Positions 9,320 through 17,878 of a stretch of 38,415 nt of DNA are shown here, piece by piece. This DNA is from Microbispora sp. Its GTDB lineage: Bacteria > Actinomycetota > Actinomycetes > Streptosporangiales > Streptosporangiaceae. The DNA lies in NCBI GenBank assembly GCA_019689655.1, contig JADGHC010000004.1, forward strand, positions 1-38,415. Direction: 5' to 3'. The notes beneath the pieces were generated by a model, which saw nothing but the letters and a program-made list of their open reading frames with translations, did not search any database and was not told the origin of the DNA. Within the stretch, counting starts at the first letter, position 1. Each line of letters starts with the position of its first letter. The translations under genes and the position numbers were made by a program.

Positions 9320-10605
9320 CGCACAAAACCCTGCGCGTCGGCGCGCTGTCCCGCGTCGAGGGCGAAGGCGCCCTGCTGGTGGATGTCCGCGACGGGCGCA
9401 TCGCCGACCTCCGTTTGAGCATCTATGAGCCGCCCCGGTTCTTCGAGGCGCTGCTGCGTGGCCGCGCCTTCGACGAACCCCCCGACATCACGGCGCGCAT
9501 CTGCGGCATCTGCCCCGTGGCGTACCAGATGAGCGCCTGCCAGGCCATCGAGTCGGCCCTCGGCGTGGCCGTGACCGGGCCGCTGCGGGATCTGCGGCTG
9601 CTGCTGTACTACGGTGAGTGGATCGAGTCGCACACGCTGCACATCTTCCTGCTCCACGCGCCGGACTTCCTCGGCTACGACAGCGGCATGGCGATGGCCG
9701 CCGACCACCGGGAGCACGTCGAGCGCGGCCTGGCGGTGAAGAAGGCGGGAAACGAGCTGGTCGCGACGCTGGGCGGGCGGGCGATCCACCCGGTCAACGT
9801 ACGGCTCGGCGGCTTCCACCGCGTGCCCCGGCGACAGGAGCTCGCCCCGGTGGCCGAGCGGCTGCGCCGGGCGCGCGAGGACGCGCTGGCCACCGTGGCC
9901 TGGGTCGCCGGATTCGACTTCCCCGACGTCGAGCACGACTACCGGTTCCTCGCGCTGCGGCACCCGAGCGAGTACGCGATCCTGTCCGGCAGGCCCGCCG
10001 TGAGCGACGGATCCTCCTTCCCCGTGGAGGACTGGCCGGAGCACGTGGTGGAGGAACAGGTCCCCGGCTCCACGGCGCTGCGTGCCAGGCTCGACGGGAC
10101 TCCCGGCTACCTGACCGGCGCACTCGCCCGCTACGCCCTCAACTCGCGGCGGCTGTCCCCCCTCGCCCGGGAGGCGGCCCGGGACGCCTGCCTGGGCGAG
10201 GTGTGCCGCAACCCGTTCCGCAGCATCATCGTCCGGGCCGTCGAAGTCGTGCACGCCTGCGACGAAGCGCTGCGGATCATCGACGGCTACACCGAGCCCG
10301 ACGTGCCGGCCGTACCGGTGGAGCCGGCGGCCGGGGTCGGCCACGGCGCGTCGGAGGCGCCGCGGGGCACCCTGTATCACCGCTACCGGATCGGCGCGGA
10401 CGGCCTGATCACCGAGGCGGCCATCGTGCCGCCCACCTCCCAGAACCAGGCCAGGATCGAGATGGACCTCCGCGATTTGATCGAGCCCCGGCTCGGCCTG
10501 GCGCGGGCCGAGCTGGCCGCGCTGTGCGAGCGGGCGATCCGCAACCACGATCCGTGCATCTCCTGCTCCACCCACTTCCTGGACCTGCGGCTCGATGTCC
10601 GGTGA
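9316..10605 (+). CDS. [NiFe]-hydrogenase large catalytic subunit (group 3b alpha/HyhL-like)
   Basis: [10 protein letters not shown] (L1) and C-terminal [15 protein letters not shown] (L2) nickel-ligand motifs; GTG start overlapping the upstream TGA. Confidence 0.95.
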   Translation: MTHKTLRVGALSRVEGEGALLVDVRDGRIADLRLSIYEPPRFFEALLRGRAFDEPPDITARICGICPVAYQMSACQAIESALGVAVTGPLRDLRLLLYYGEWIESHTLHIFLLHAPDFLGYDSGMAMAADHREHVERGLAVKKAGNELVATLGGRAIHPVNVRLGGFHRVPRRQELAPVAERLRRAREDALATVAWVAGFDFPDVEHDYRFLALRHPSEYAILSGRPAVSDGSSFPVEDWPEHVVEEQVPGSTALRARLDGTPGYLTGALARYALNSRRLSPLAREAARDACLGEVCRNPFRSIIVRAVEVVHACDEALRIIDGYTEPDVPAVPVEPAAGVGHGASEAPRGTLYHRYRIGADGLITEAAIVPPTSQNQARIEMDLRDLIEPRLGLARAELAALCERAIRNHDPCISCSTHFLDLRLDVR

Positions 10606-11044
10606 CCCGGTGGTGATCGGGATCGGCAGCGACGCGCGCGGCGACGACGCGGCCGGCCTGGAGGTCGTGCGCCTGCTGCATGGCACGCTCCCGCCCCCGG
10701 TGCTCCTCACCGAGAGCTCCGGAGACCCCATGCACCTGATAACCGCCTGGGACGGGGCACGCATGGCGATCGTCATCGACGCGGTCTGCTCCGGCGCGGA
10801 GCCGGGAACCGTCACCACGCGCCGCGGCCCGGCGTCGCTTCCCCCGGCCGGCCGGCGGCGCAGCTCGCACGCACTGGGTCTGGCCGATGCGATCGCGCTC
10901 GGCGAGGCTCTCGGCCGGCTCCCGGCGGAGCTGGTGTTCTTCGGCATCGAAGGGGGTGACTTCGGCCTCGACTCCCCCATCACCCCGCCGGTCCGGGCGG
11001 CGATCCGGCGGACGGCGGAGGCCGTACGGCGAGCACTGCGATGA
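10595..11044 (+). CDS. Hydrogenase maturation protease
   Basis: [23 protein letters not shown]...[28 protein letters not shown]; HycI/HyaD family pattern; overlaps the large-subunit gene. Confidence 0.9.
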   Translation: MSGDPVVIGIGSDARGDDAAGLEVVRLLHGTLPPPVLLTESSGDPMHLITAWDGARMAIVIDAVCSGAEPGTVTTRRGPASLPPAGRRRSSHALGLADAIALGEALGRLPAELVFFGIEGGDFGLDSPITPPVRAAIRRTAEAVRRALR

Positions 11045-11059
11045 CAAGGCGGTCCGGCG

Positions 11060-12400
11060 TCACGTTCTCTGGCGGGCGGCCAGCATCGCGACGTCGTCGT
11101 CGAACACGCCGTTCCCGCGGGCCAGGAGTGCGTCGCACAGGCGCGGCAGCGGCGCGGTGGCGTGGGCGGTGGCGACGTCGGCGACTTGGGCCATGCCTTC
11201 GTCGAGGGACAGGTGACGATGCTCGACCAGGCCGTCGGTGTACAGCAGCGCGGTGGCACCGGGCGGCAGGGGCTCTTCGTGGTCGAGCCGGGGCAGGCCG
11301 GGGTCCACGCCCAGCGGTACGCCGACGTCGGCGTAGAGATAGCGCGCCTGCTCGCCGGGGATGACCAGCAGCGGCGGCAGGTGCCCGGCGCTCGCCCAGC
11401 GCAACCGTGTGCCGCCCGCCGGGCCGGGTTCCAGGCGGACGACGACGGTGGTCGCTATCGGCCCGCCGTGCAGCGTGTGCAGCACCGAATCCAAGTGCTG
11501 CAGGACGCAGCTCGGGGGCTTGTGCTCGTCGTAAGCGATCACGCGGAGCATGTTGCTGATCTGGGCCATCACGGTGGCGGCCTGCACGTCGTGCCCCATG
11601 GCGTCCCCGACCACCAGGCACGGCACCCCGTTGGGCAGGCAGATCAAGTCGTACCAGTCGCCGCCGATGCGCGGCATCAGGGTGGACGGCTGATACCGCG
11701 TCTCCACCTCCCAATCCTCCAGGCACGGCATCTCGGGCAGCAGCCGATGCTGGAAGTCTTCGATGGCCGAGCACAGCCGCTGAGACAGGCGCGCGTTCTC
11801 GATGGCCACGCCCGCGGCGCTCGCCAGCGCGGTCATGACTTCCTCGTCCACGTACGTGAACGGGCCGCCGGCCTTGTCGGTCAGATACAAGTTGCCGTAG
11901 ACCGTCCGGCGGATCCGGATGGGCACCCCCAGCATGGTCGTCATCGTGGGGTGGCCTTCCGGGAAACCGGCCGCACGCGGATCAGCGGTCAGGTCGTCCA
12001 CCCGGAGCGGCCGCGGGTCGCGGATGAGATCGCCCAGTATCCCGCCGCCGTGGGGCAGCGGATCGCCTCGCTCGGCGAGGTGGTCCTCGCCGTAGCCCGA
12101 GACGATCAGCTCGGTGAACCGCCCCTCCTCGTTCAGCACGCCCAATGCACCGTAGCGCGCCCCCACCAGCCCGCACGCGCTGTCGACGATGGTGTGCAGG
12201 ACCTTCCGCAGATCCAGGTCCGCGTTGATGGCCAGCACGGCGTCCAGCAGCTCCCGCAGCGCCTTGTAGTGCCGCGCGACTTCCTGCAGGCCCTCCTTGA
12301 TGCGGTCGAGATCCTCACCGGGCGGGTGAAACAGGGACCCGTCCTGCGGGGAGCCCATGCCGGAGGCAGCGGGGTCGTCGCCGCCTAGTCGCCCGGGCAT
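11060..12400 (-). CDS. GAF domain-containing SpoIIE/PP2C-type protein phosphatase
   Basis: GAF: LDLRKVLHTIVDSACGLVGARYGALGVLNEEGRFTELIVSGYGED; phosphatase: GGDWYDLICLPNGVPCLVVGDAMGHDVQAATVMAQ...LLYTDGLVEHR...FDDDVAMLAAR. Confidence 0.92.
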   Translation of the reverse strand: MPGRLGGDDPAASGMGSPQDGSLFHPPGEDLDRIKEGLQEVARHYKALRELLDAVLAINADLDLRKVLHTIVDSACGLVGARYGALGVLNEEGRFTELIVSGYGEDHLAERGDPLPHGGGILGDLIRDPRPLRVDDLTADPRAAGFPEGHPTMTTMLGVPIRIRRTVYGNLYLTDKAGGPFTYVDEEVMTALASAAGVAIENARLSQRLCSAIEDFQHRLLPEMPCLEDWEVETRYQPSTLMPRIGGDWYDLICLPNGVPCLVVGDAMGHDVQAATVMAQISNMLRVIAYDEHKPPSCVLQHLDSVLHTLHGGPIATTVVVRLEPGPAGGTRLRWASAGHLPPLLVIPGEQARYLYADVGVPLGVDPGLPRLDHEEPLPPGATALLYTDGLVEHRHLSLDEGMAQVADVATAHATAPLPRLCDALLARGNGVFDDDVAMLAARQRT

Positions 12401-12671
12401 GTCATCCTCCCCTCCCCCTCGGCCGGCCGAGGGGGCAGTGCGCGGTGGGGGTCTTCCTGGCCGGCGTACATCGCGGCGATCGGCGGCGACCGCCGGGTGC
12501 CGTGGTCACGCCCGGCGGCTCGGAGCGGAGGGCGGTTCACAAAGGGTGGCTCGCGTCCTGCCTGGCCAGTGCTTCCGTCAGAGTCGTCGGCAGGTGTACC
12601 CGAGCGTCGCAGTGCGACTCATCTTTTCCAGCATTTTCCGGAAATGTGCTGCTTTATCAGGCTTGTGATCG

Positions 12672-13541
12672 TCACTCTCGGACGACCGCGACGGGACCAC
12701 GCGCGTGATGCACGAGCGCATGGGCGATCGACCCCATGCCCAGCATCCGCCGCAGGCCGGATCGGCCCCCGACGACGGTGAGATCATGCACGGCGGACGC
12801 GTCGACCAGCGCCTTGGCCGGATGAACCCGGACGACATCTCTTATCACCCGGACATCGGGAAACCTGTCCTGCCATCCCGCGACGGCTTCGGCCAGCATG
12901 ATCTCCTCGCTCGTGCCGATGCCCTCCAGGTCGTAGGCGATGGGAGGTTTGTCGCCGATGCTGGGGACGACCGGCGGGGTCCACCCGTGGAGCAGGCGCA
13001 GCGACGCGCCGCGCAATTCGGCCTCCCGGAAGGCGAAGTCCAGCACCGGAGCCTGGTCGGATCTGCCGGTCACGCCCGCGACGATCGAATTCGTGGGCTG
13101 GGCGGGCGGCTTCCGTACGACCACGGCCGGGCACGGCGCCCAGGAGAGGACGTGGCGGCTCACCGAGCCCAGCAGCAGCCCGGCGAACCCGCCGAGCCCC
13201 CGGCTGCCGACGACGACCATCTGCGCGCCTTCGGCCGCTGCCACCAGCACCTCCCAGGGACCGCCGTCGACGATCTCGGTGACCACCTCGACATCGGGGT
13301 GGCCCGCCCGTGCCCGGTCGGCCGCCGTCCGCAGCATCTCCTCGACGGCCCGGGCTTCATCCGGCCCCACGGGAGGTGGCTGGGGAACCAGCGGCACGTA
13401 GTACGTCCACTCGACCGCCGCATAGACGATGCGCAGCGGCGCCCCACGCAGCGCGGCCTCCTCGCCCGCCCAGGCCGCCGCGTCCAGCGAGGCCGGCGAC
13501 CCGTCGACCCCCACGATGATCGGCTTGTCCGTCTGCCCCAT
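12672..13541 (-). CDS. Universal stress protein (two tandem Usp domains)
   Basis: MGQTDKPIIVGVDGSPASLDAAAWAGEEAALRG...MVVVGSRGLGGFAGLLLGSVSRHVLSWAPCPAVVVR and second domain ending IAHALVHHARGPVAVVRE. Confidence 0.93.
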   Translation of the reverse strand: MGQTDKPIIVGVDGSPASLDAAAWAGEEAALRGAPLRIVYAAVEWTYYVPLVPQPPPVGPDEARAVEEMLRTAADRARAGHPDVEVVTEIVDGGPWEVLVAAAEGAQMVVVGSRGLGGFAGLLLGSVSRHVLSWAPCPAVVVRKPPAQPTNSIVAGVTGRSDQAPVLDFAFREAELRGASLRLLHGWTPPVVPSIGDKPPIAYDLEGIGTSEEIMLAEAVAGWQDRFPDVRVIRDVVRVHPAKALVDASAVHDLTVVGGRSGLRRMLGMGSIAHALVHHARGPVAVVRE

Positions 13542-13681
13542 GCCTCCCCCCTTTCCACGGCCGCGTTCTTCGTCGTACCCATCGCCGGGGCGCCCGCGCC
13601 CGCTCACGCGCGGCGGCTCGCGGGAGCGGACGCGGGCCCCGTGGACACCGTGTGGTCGTCGCCGCTTGGGCCGGCGCGGGT

Positions 13682-15283
13682 TCACAGCTCGCCGCGCTCG
13701 CCACGCTTGGCCCAGAACTCCTTGAAACACGACTCGAGCAGCTTCATCGTCTGGGGCGAGCCGAGAAGCTCCTCGAAGCGCCGGCCGTCCACGACGGCCG
13801 TCTCGCACAGCGCCATCCAGGCACGCCCCAGCGCCCAGGTCACCGAGCTCGCGGTGGCCGCGTTGATGGCGCCGCCGATGATCGATCCGGCTCCGGGGAC
13901 GAGCTTGAGCAGGCTGCCCGCGAGTGAGGCGCCCATCTGGGAGATGACACCGTCGAGCAGCGCCGCGACCGCCCCGCTGACCGTGCTGAGCTGCACGCCC
14001 AGGCCGTACGCCGCGGTGATCCGGGCGATCATCTGGATCTCGTTGGGCACGAGCAGAAGGGAGTCGGAGAACGGGATCGGGCTGGCGCCGATCGCGGCCG
14101 CCGCCGCCACCGAGGTGCGGACTATCCGGAGGGCTTTCTCCCTTTTCCGGCCGAGGTCGATCTGCTGAGCCGCGGCCAGGGCCGACCGGGCGGCTTCGGG
14201 CACGACGGCGAAGGTCGCGGACAGCAACTCGTCGAGGCCGTGCACGGTCGGGAGAATCTCGTCGGCCAGCGCGTTGGTGAAGAAGACCTGCCCGGCGGGC
14301 GAGAGCGGCAGGCGGCGCTCCTGGATGCTTCTCGCGAACTCCAGCGTCTTCTCGTCGGGCCGGCCGTTCACCAGCGGGGTCTGGGTCAGCACCAGCAGCA
14401 CCGGAAGCCCGAGACCCGCCAGATGACGGATGAGCTCCTCCTGGCCCTTCTCCAGCCGCCGGTCCGCGGCCCGAATCGCGTACCAGACGGCGTGGATGTA
14501 ATCGCCCACGTCGCCCATGCGGGTCTTGGCGACCTGCTTGGCCACGTCGTCGAGGACCTGCTCCCGCGACTCGCCCATCTCGAAACCCCGCGAGTCGTAG
14601 ACGCGCAGGATGCCGTCCGGCCTGCTGTACAGCGTCAGCTGCTTGGTCACGGCGGAGCCCACGCCCGTCTTGGCGAGCTCCTCGCCGAATATGGCGTTGA
14701 CCAAGGTGGACTTGCCCGCGCCCGTCTTCCCGAAGATCGCGAGGTTGAATTTGCCCAGATCGGCGAGGGCGTTCTCGAACTCCTCGTTCACCCGGTCGGC
14801 GATGCTCTCGCCGGTCAGCTTCGCCGACCCGTTCATGCCCGGGCCGAGCGGACCCGGCCGCGTCCCCAGGACCGCGAAGGCGAACACGAAGCCGTCTCCC
14901 GACGCGGCCTCCGCCACCCTGCGCAGCTCGCCGGCGACCTCCCGCGCCCCGTAGATCGTGATCACCACGGGGGCCTGCGGCCCGGGCGAGGCCAGCAGAC
15001 CGGTGACGGGAACGGACAGGTCCTCGTCGGCGCCGGGATCGTATTCGACGCGGATGTCCACGTGCAGCTCCGCCGTGGCCACCGTCAGCGCCGGATCCGC
15101 GAACGCGCGCGTGGTGAGCAGGAAGCGCAGCAGCGGGAGGACCGCCGCGAACTTCGCGCGGACCAGGCCGGCGGCCGGGTGTCCATAGGCGAGGAGGATC
15201 TCCTCGGTGAACCGGGTGAGGCGGGCACAGGTCTGCTCCACCGAGCGTGTCGGACCGGCCGACACCGATCGCGTCACGTTCAC
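13682..15283 (-). CDS. P-loop GTPase with C-terminal DUF697/YcjF-like hydrophobic domain; fourth gene of the HORMA/TRIP13 operon
   Basis: G1 FGKTGAGKSTLVNAIFG, G3 DSRGFEMG, G4 position LVLTQTPL; C-terminal IGASPIPFSDSLLLVPNEIQMIARITAAYG...AALLDGVISQMGASLAGSLLKLVPGAGSIIGGAINAATASSVTWALGRAW. GTG start at 15283 overlaps the stop of the AAA gene. Confidence 0.88.
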   Translation of the reverse strand: MNVTRSVSAGPTRSVEQTCARLTRFTEEILLAYGHPAAGLVRAKFAAVLPLLRFLLTTRAFADPALTVATAELHVDIRVEYDPGADEDLSVPVTGLLASPGPQAPVVITIYGAREVAGELRRVAEAASGDGFVFAFAVLGTRPGPLGPGMNGSAKLTGESIADRVNEEFENALADLGKFNLAIFGKTGAGKSTLVNAIFGEELAKTGVGSAVTKQLTLYSRPDGILRVYDSRGFEMGESREQVLDDVAKQVAKTRMGDVGDYIHAVWYAIRAADRRLEKGQEELIRHLAGLGLPVLLVLTQTPLVNGRPDEKTLEFARSIQERRLPLSPAGQVFFTNALADEILPTVHGLDELLSATFAVVPEAARSALAAAQQIDLGRKREKALRIVRTSVAAAAAIGASPIPFSDSLLLVPNEIQMIARITAAYGLGVQLSTVSGAVAALLDGVISQMGASLAGSLLKLVPGAGSIIGGAINAATASSVTWALGRAWMALCETAVVDGRRFEELLGSPQTMKLLESCFKEFWAKRGERGEL

Positions 15284-16221
15284 TTCGCCATTCCTTTCTC
15301 CTGGTAGCTCTCGACGTACATCCCTCGGCTGCGCACCAGCCCGGCCTCGGCCCGGGTCACCTGCTCGACCGCCCCGAGGAGGTGACCGGCCCGCAGCGCG
15401 CGGTCCCTGGCGGCCAGCGTCGCCGCGATCACCAGCAGGTGGCGCAGCGCCCGCCCGGACAGCCCTTCGGTGGCGTCGAGCACCCGCGACCACTCCCCGC
15501 GGTCGTGGTCGTCCGCCAGGGCGAGCAGGTCGTCGATGTCGAAGGCGACCGCCATCGCCCGGATCGCGTCGGCGAGGATGAGGGACCGGTGCTCCCTGCT
15601 CGGCAGCGGGATCTCCAGGACGAAATCCGCGCGCTCCCGTACGGCCCGGTCGATCGCCCTGGGAATGTTCGTGGTGAACACGAGGGTGACGTTCGGGCGC
15701 TCCCGCGCGCAGCGGTCCAGGGACTCCAGAAACGCGGTCACCTGGTAGAGCGCGTCCAGCGGGTTGGCCTCCATGCTGATGCTGGAACGATCCGACGCGA
15801 GCGTCTCCACCTCGTCGACCAGAACGAACAGCGGCTGTCCGTGGGAGGCCAGGTCGGAGATCTTGTCGAAGGTCGCCAGCACGTTCTTCTGTCCCTCGCC
15901 CCGGATGCCGCTGAACAGCGCGTGCGTGTTGATGTGGACGAAGCCGGTGGCCACTCGCTCGATCGCGCCCCACATCGCGGGCAGCCCCCTGGCGAGGCTC
16001 GTCTTCCCGCACCCGGGAGGGCCGTACAGGAGCACGGCCCGGCGCAGCGCCAACGCGGAGGGCGGCGCCTTCTCCAGACGCCGCAGGGTACTCGCGTAGG
16101 ACAGCAGCGTCGTCTTGATCTCCGGGGGGACGATCACCGCGGACCAGTCGGCGATGAACTCACCGGCGGCGTCGGGAAGCCGATAGACGTCGAAGAATTT
16201 GTCACGTGCAACGGGGGGCAT
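15280..16221 (-). CDS. AAA+ ATPase, TRIP13/Pch2-like
   Basis: Walker A LLYGPPGCGKTSLARGL; VHINTHALFSGIRGEGQKNVLATFDKISDL; Walker B LFVLVDEVETL; NVTLVFTTNIPRAIDRAVRERADFVLEIPLPS, the TRIP13-style pattern (INSHSLFSKWFSESGK / FVLIDEVESL / TTSNI..ID.AFVDRAD). Confidence 0.82.
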   Translation of the reverse strand: MPPVARDKFFDVYRLPDAAGEFIADWSAVIVPPEIKTTLLSYASTLRRLEKAPPSALALRRAVLLYGPPGCGKTSLARGLPAMWGAIERVATGFVHINTHALFSGIRGEGQKNVLATFDKISDLASHGQPLFVLVDEVETLASDRSSISMEANPLDALYQVTAFLESLDRCARERPNVTLVFTTNIPRAIDRAVRERADFVLEIPLPSREHRSLILADAIRAMAVAFDIDDLLALADDHDRGEWSRVLDATEGLSGRALRHLLVIAATLAARDRALRAGHLLGAVEQVTRAEAGLVRSRGMYVESYQEKGMAK

Positions 16222-16233
16222 CGGCTGCGTCCT

Positions 16234-16488
16234 TCACTGAGATACGGGCCGGGTCCACGGCCGCGCGGAATCCGCGGCCAGGTCGCCCAGGTCGATTTCG
16301 GTCGCGTTCGCGGCGAGGCTGTTGAGCACTCCGTCCACGATCCGCTCGGTCAGGAATCCCCGCTGCGCCAGCTCCGGGTGATCCTGCGTGATCCGCTCCT
16401 CCGCCTGCGTGCAGAGCACGGCGAGATCGTCGGACTCGGGGATTTCGACGGCGTACGAGGACTGCGAGATCGTGTATTTCACGAGCAT
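16234..16488 (-). CDS. Small hypothetical protein (84 aa) between HORMA-like and TRIP13-like genes
   Basis: MLVKYTISQSSYAVEIPESDDLAVLCTQAEERITQDHPELAQRGFLTERIVDGVLNSLAANATEIDLGDLAADSARPWTRPVSQ; ggag upstream of ATG; tight operon spacing. Confidence 0.7.
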   Translation of the reverse strand: MLVKYTISQSSYAVEIPESDDLAVLCTQAEERITQDHPELAQRGFLTERIVDGVLNSLAANATEIDLGDLAADSARPWTRPVSQ

Positions 16489-16517
16489 TACCGGCTCCGG
16501 GGGGTTTGATCGGGTGC

Positions 16518-17024
16518 TCAGGACCAGACGGACATGCCGGACGAGGCGGCCGGCGTGTCGATGACCGTTCCGACGTCGTGCCGCGTGAGGTGGTCCACGC
16601 TCTGCAGCTCGGTCGGCTCCCACCCCTTCACCGGGGCGGCATCCGGGCTGGTCGTCACCACCACGCGGTAGCGGCAGCCGGTGAACTTCCCCGCCTGGCC
16701 GATCGCGGCCCTGACCTCGTCGATGGCCGTGTGGTAGGTGTCCTCACCGCTCCCGGAGTACGCGATGTTCAGGTCGATCCGGGTCGCCACCCGGCCGGTG
16801 GCGGCGTCGAAGATTTCGAGGTAGGCCGCCAGAAGTGAGCGCATCGTCAGCCAGGTGCGCAGGCCCGTCTCGATGATTTCCTGATTCCTCGCGTACTCGC
16901 CGGGGTCGAGCCCGCCGGCCTGGATGACCTCGTAGAAGATGCGGCTGATTTCGTTGGCCAGGTACGTGTACGAACGAGCCGTCACATCAACCGACGCGCG
17001 AAGGCGAACGCCTGTCGCAGCCAC
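16518..17024 (-). CDS. Bacterial HORMA domain-like protein
   Basis: TARSYTYLANEISRIFYEVIQAGGLDPGEYARNQEIIETGLRTWLTMRSLLAAYLEIFDAATGRVATRIDLNIAYSGSGEDTYHTAIDEVRAAI... with a C-terminal tail VDHLTRHDVGTVIDTPAASSGMSVWS; arrangement resembles bacterial HORMA proteins and is operonic with a TRIP13-like AAA+. GTG start with GGAGGGTGG upstream. Confidence 0.65.
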   Translation of the reverse strand: MAATGVRLRASVDVTARSYTYLANEISRIFYEVIQAGGLDPGEYARNQEIIETGLRTWLTMRSLLAAYLEIFDAATGRVATRIDLNIAYSGSGEDTYHTAIDEVRAAIGQAGKFTGCRYRVVVTTSPDAAPVKGWEPTELQSVDHLTRHDVGTVIDTPAASSGMSVWS

Positions 17025-17120
17025 CTGTCCACCCTCCGTCCTCGCAAAAAGCGACCGCCCGAGTTTTCCGGTGAATCCCGGGTTTGTGCTCTCAGCGTGG
17101 ACGGCCGGGCGTTTCGCCGC

Positions 17121-17156
17121 ATGACCCCCGTTCGGCCAACAGCCGGACGGGGGTCA
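17121..17156. terminator. Strong hairpin between the response regulator and the HORMA operon
   Basis: atgacccccgttcggc-caac-agccggacgggggtcat: roughly 16-bp stem with one mismatch, 3' of the minus-strand response regulator. Confidence 0.75.
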
Positions 17157-17170
17157 TGGGCGGATCGTGC

Positions 17171-17878
17171 TCACGGGGCCGGATCGGGGCCGGCGGCGAA
17201 GGAGCGGTACTCGCGGATCTCGCGCGCCTCGATCAGGCCGTCCTCGATCGCACGCGCCAGCAGCGCCGCCTTGCTCGGCGCCGGACGGCCGATCTTGGCG
17301 TATTTCACGCGCACCCGGTCGATGTACTGGCGCACCGTGGCCTCGGTGAGCCCCATGCGCCGGGCCACCGACGCCTTCGACATGGACTGGAACCACAGCA
17401 GCAGCGCCTCTTTCTCGCGCTCGGAGAGCCGGGGACGCTGCGGGCGGGTGTCGGACAGGATCGCCCCCGCCATGACGGGCGGAACATAGGGCCGGTCGGT
17501 CGCGACGGCCACGATCGTGTCCACGCAGTGCTGTTCGTTCTCGCTCTTGGCGATGAAGGTGGAGGCTCCGGCGTCCAGCACCGCCAGGATCGTCTCCGGG
17601 TCCTCGTGCGCGGAGTAGACGACGACCCGCCGGCCTTCGGCGCACAGCTCGGCGATGCGGTCGATCACCATCACCCCCTGCAGTTCGAGGTCCAGCAGCA
17701 GGACGTCCGCCGTCGCGCCCGGCCCTTGCAGGACGGATTCGATGGTCGCGCCGCTGGCGATCAGCTCCACCCGGCCCAGCGGATCCCGGGACAGCCAGGT
17801 GCGGATGCCGTCCCTGGCGATCGGATGATCGTCTACTACCGCGACCGTCACCGGCCGGGCCAGCGGCTCTCGATCCAC
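17171..17878 (-). CDS. LuxR/NarL-family response regulator
   Basis: VTVAVVDDHPIARDGIRTWLS...VLLLDLELQGVMVIDRI...SAHEDPETILAVLDAGASTFIAKSE; HTH RLSEREKEALLLWFQSMSKASVARRMGLTEATVRQYIDRVRVKYAKIGR. Confidence 0.93.
   Translation of the reverse strand: MDREPLARPVTVAVVDDHPIARDGIRTWLSRDPLGRVELIASGATIESVLQGPGATADVLLLDLELQGVMVIDRIAELCAEGRRVVVYSAHEDPETILAVLDAGASTFIAKSENEQHCVDTIVAVATDRPYVPPVMAGAILSDTRPQRPRLSEREKEALLLWFQSMSKASVARRMGLTEATVRQYIDRVRVKYAKIGRPAPSKAALLARAIEDGLIEAREIREYRSFAAGPDPAP

Noticed and set aside
9256-11259. 667-aa minus-strand ORF
   Set aside because: Antisense to hydrogenase large subunit and protease genes, which have diagnostic motifs.
11162-12388. 408-aa plus-strand ORF
   Set aside because: Antisense to the GAF-SpoIIE phosphatase.
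12705-14168. 487-aa plus-strand ORF
   Set aside because: Antisense to the Usp and GTPase genes; no recognisable domain.
15247-16509. 420-aa plus-strand ORF opposite the TRIP13-like gene
   Set aside because: Shadow ORF; the minus strand has Walker A/B and sensor motifs.
13682-17024. Calling the HORMA/TRIP13 operon a standard type III CBASS
   Set aside because: No CD-NTase (no GS-x-DxD nucleotidyltransferase-like ORF) or standard CBASS nuclease effector is visible in the window.
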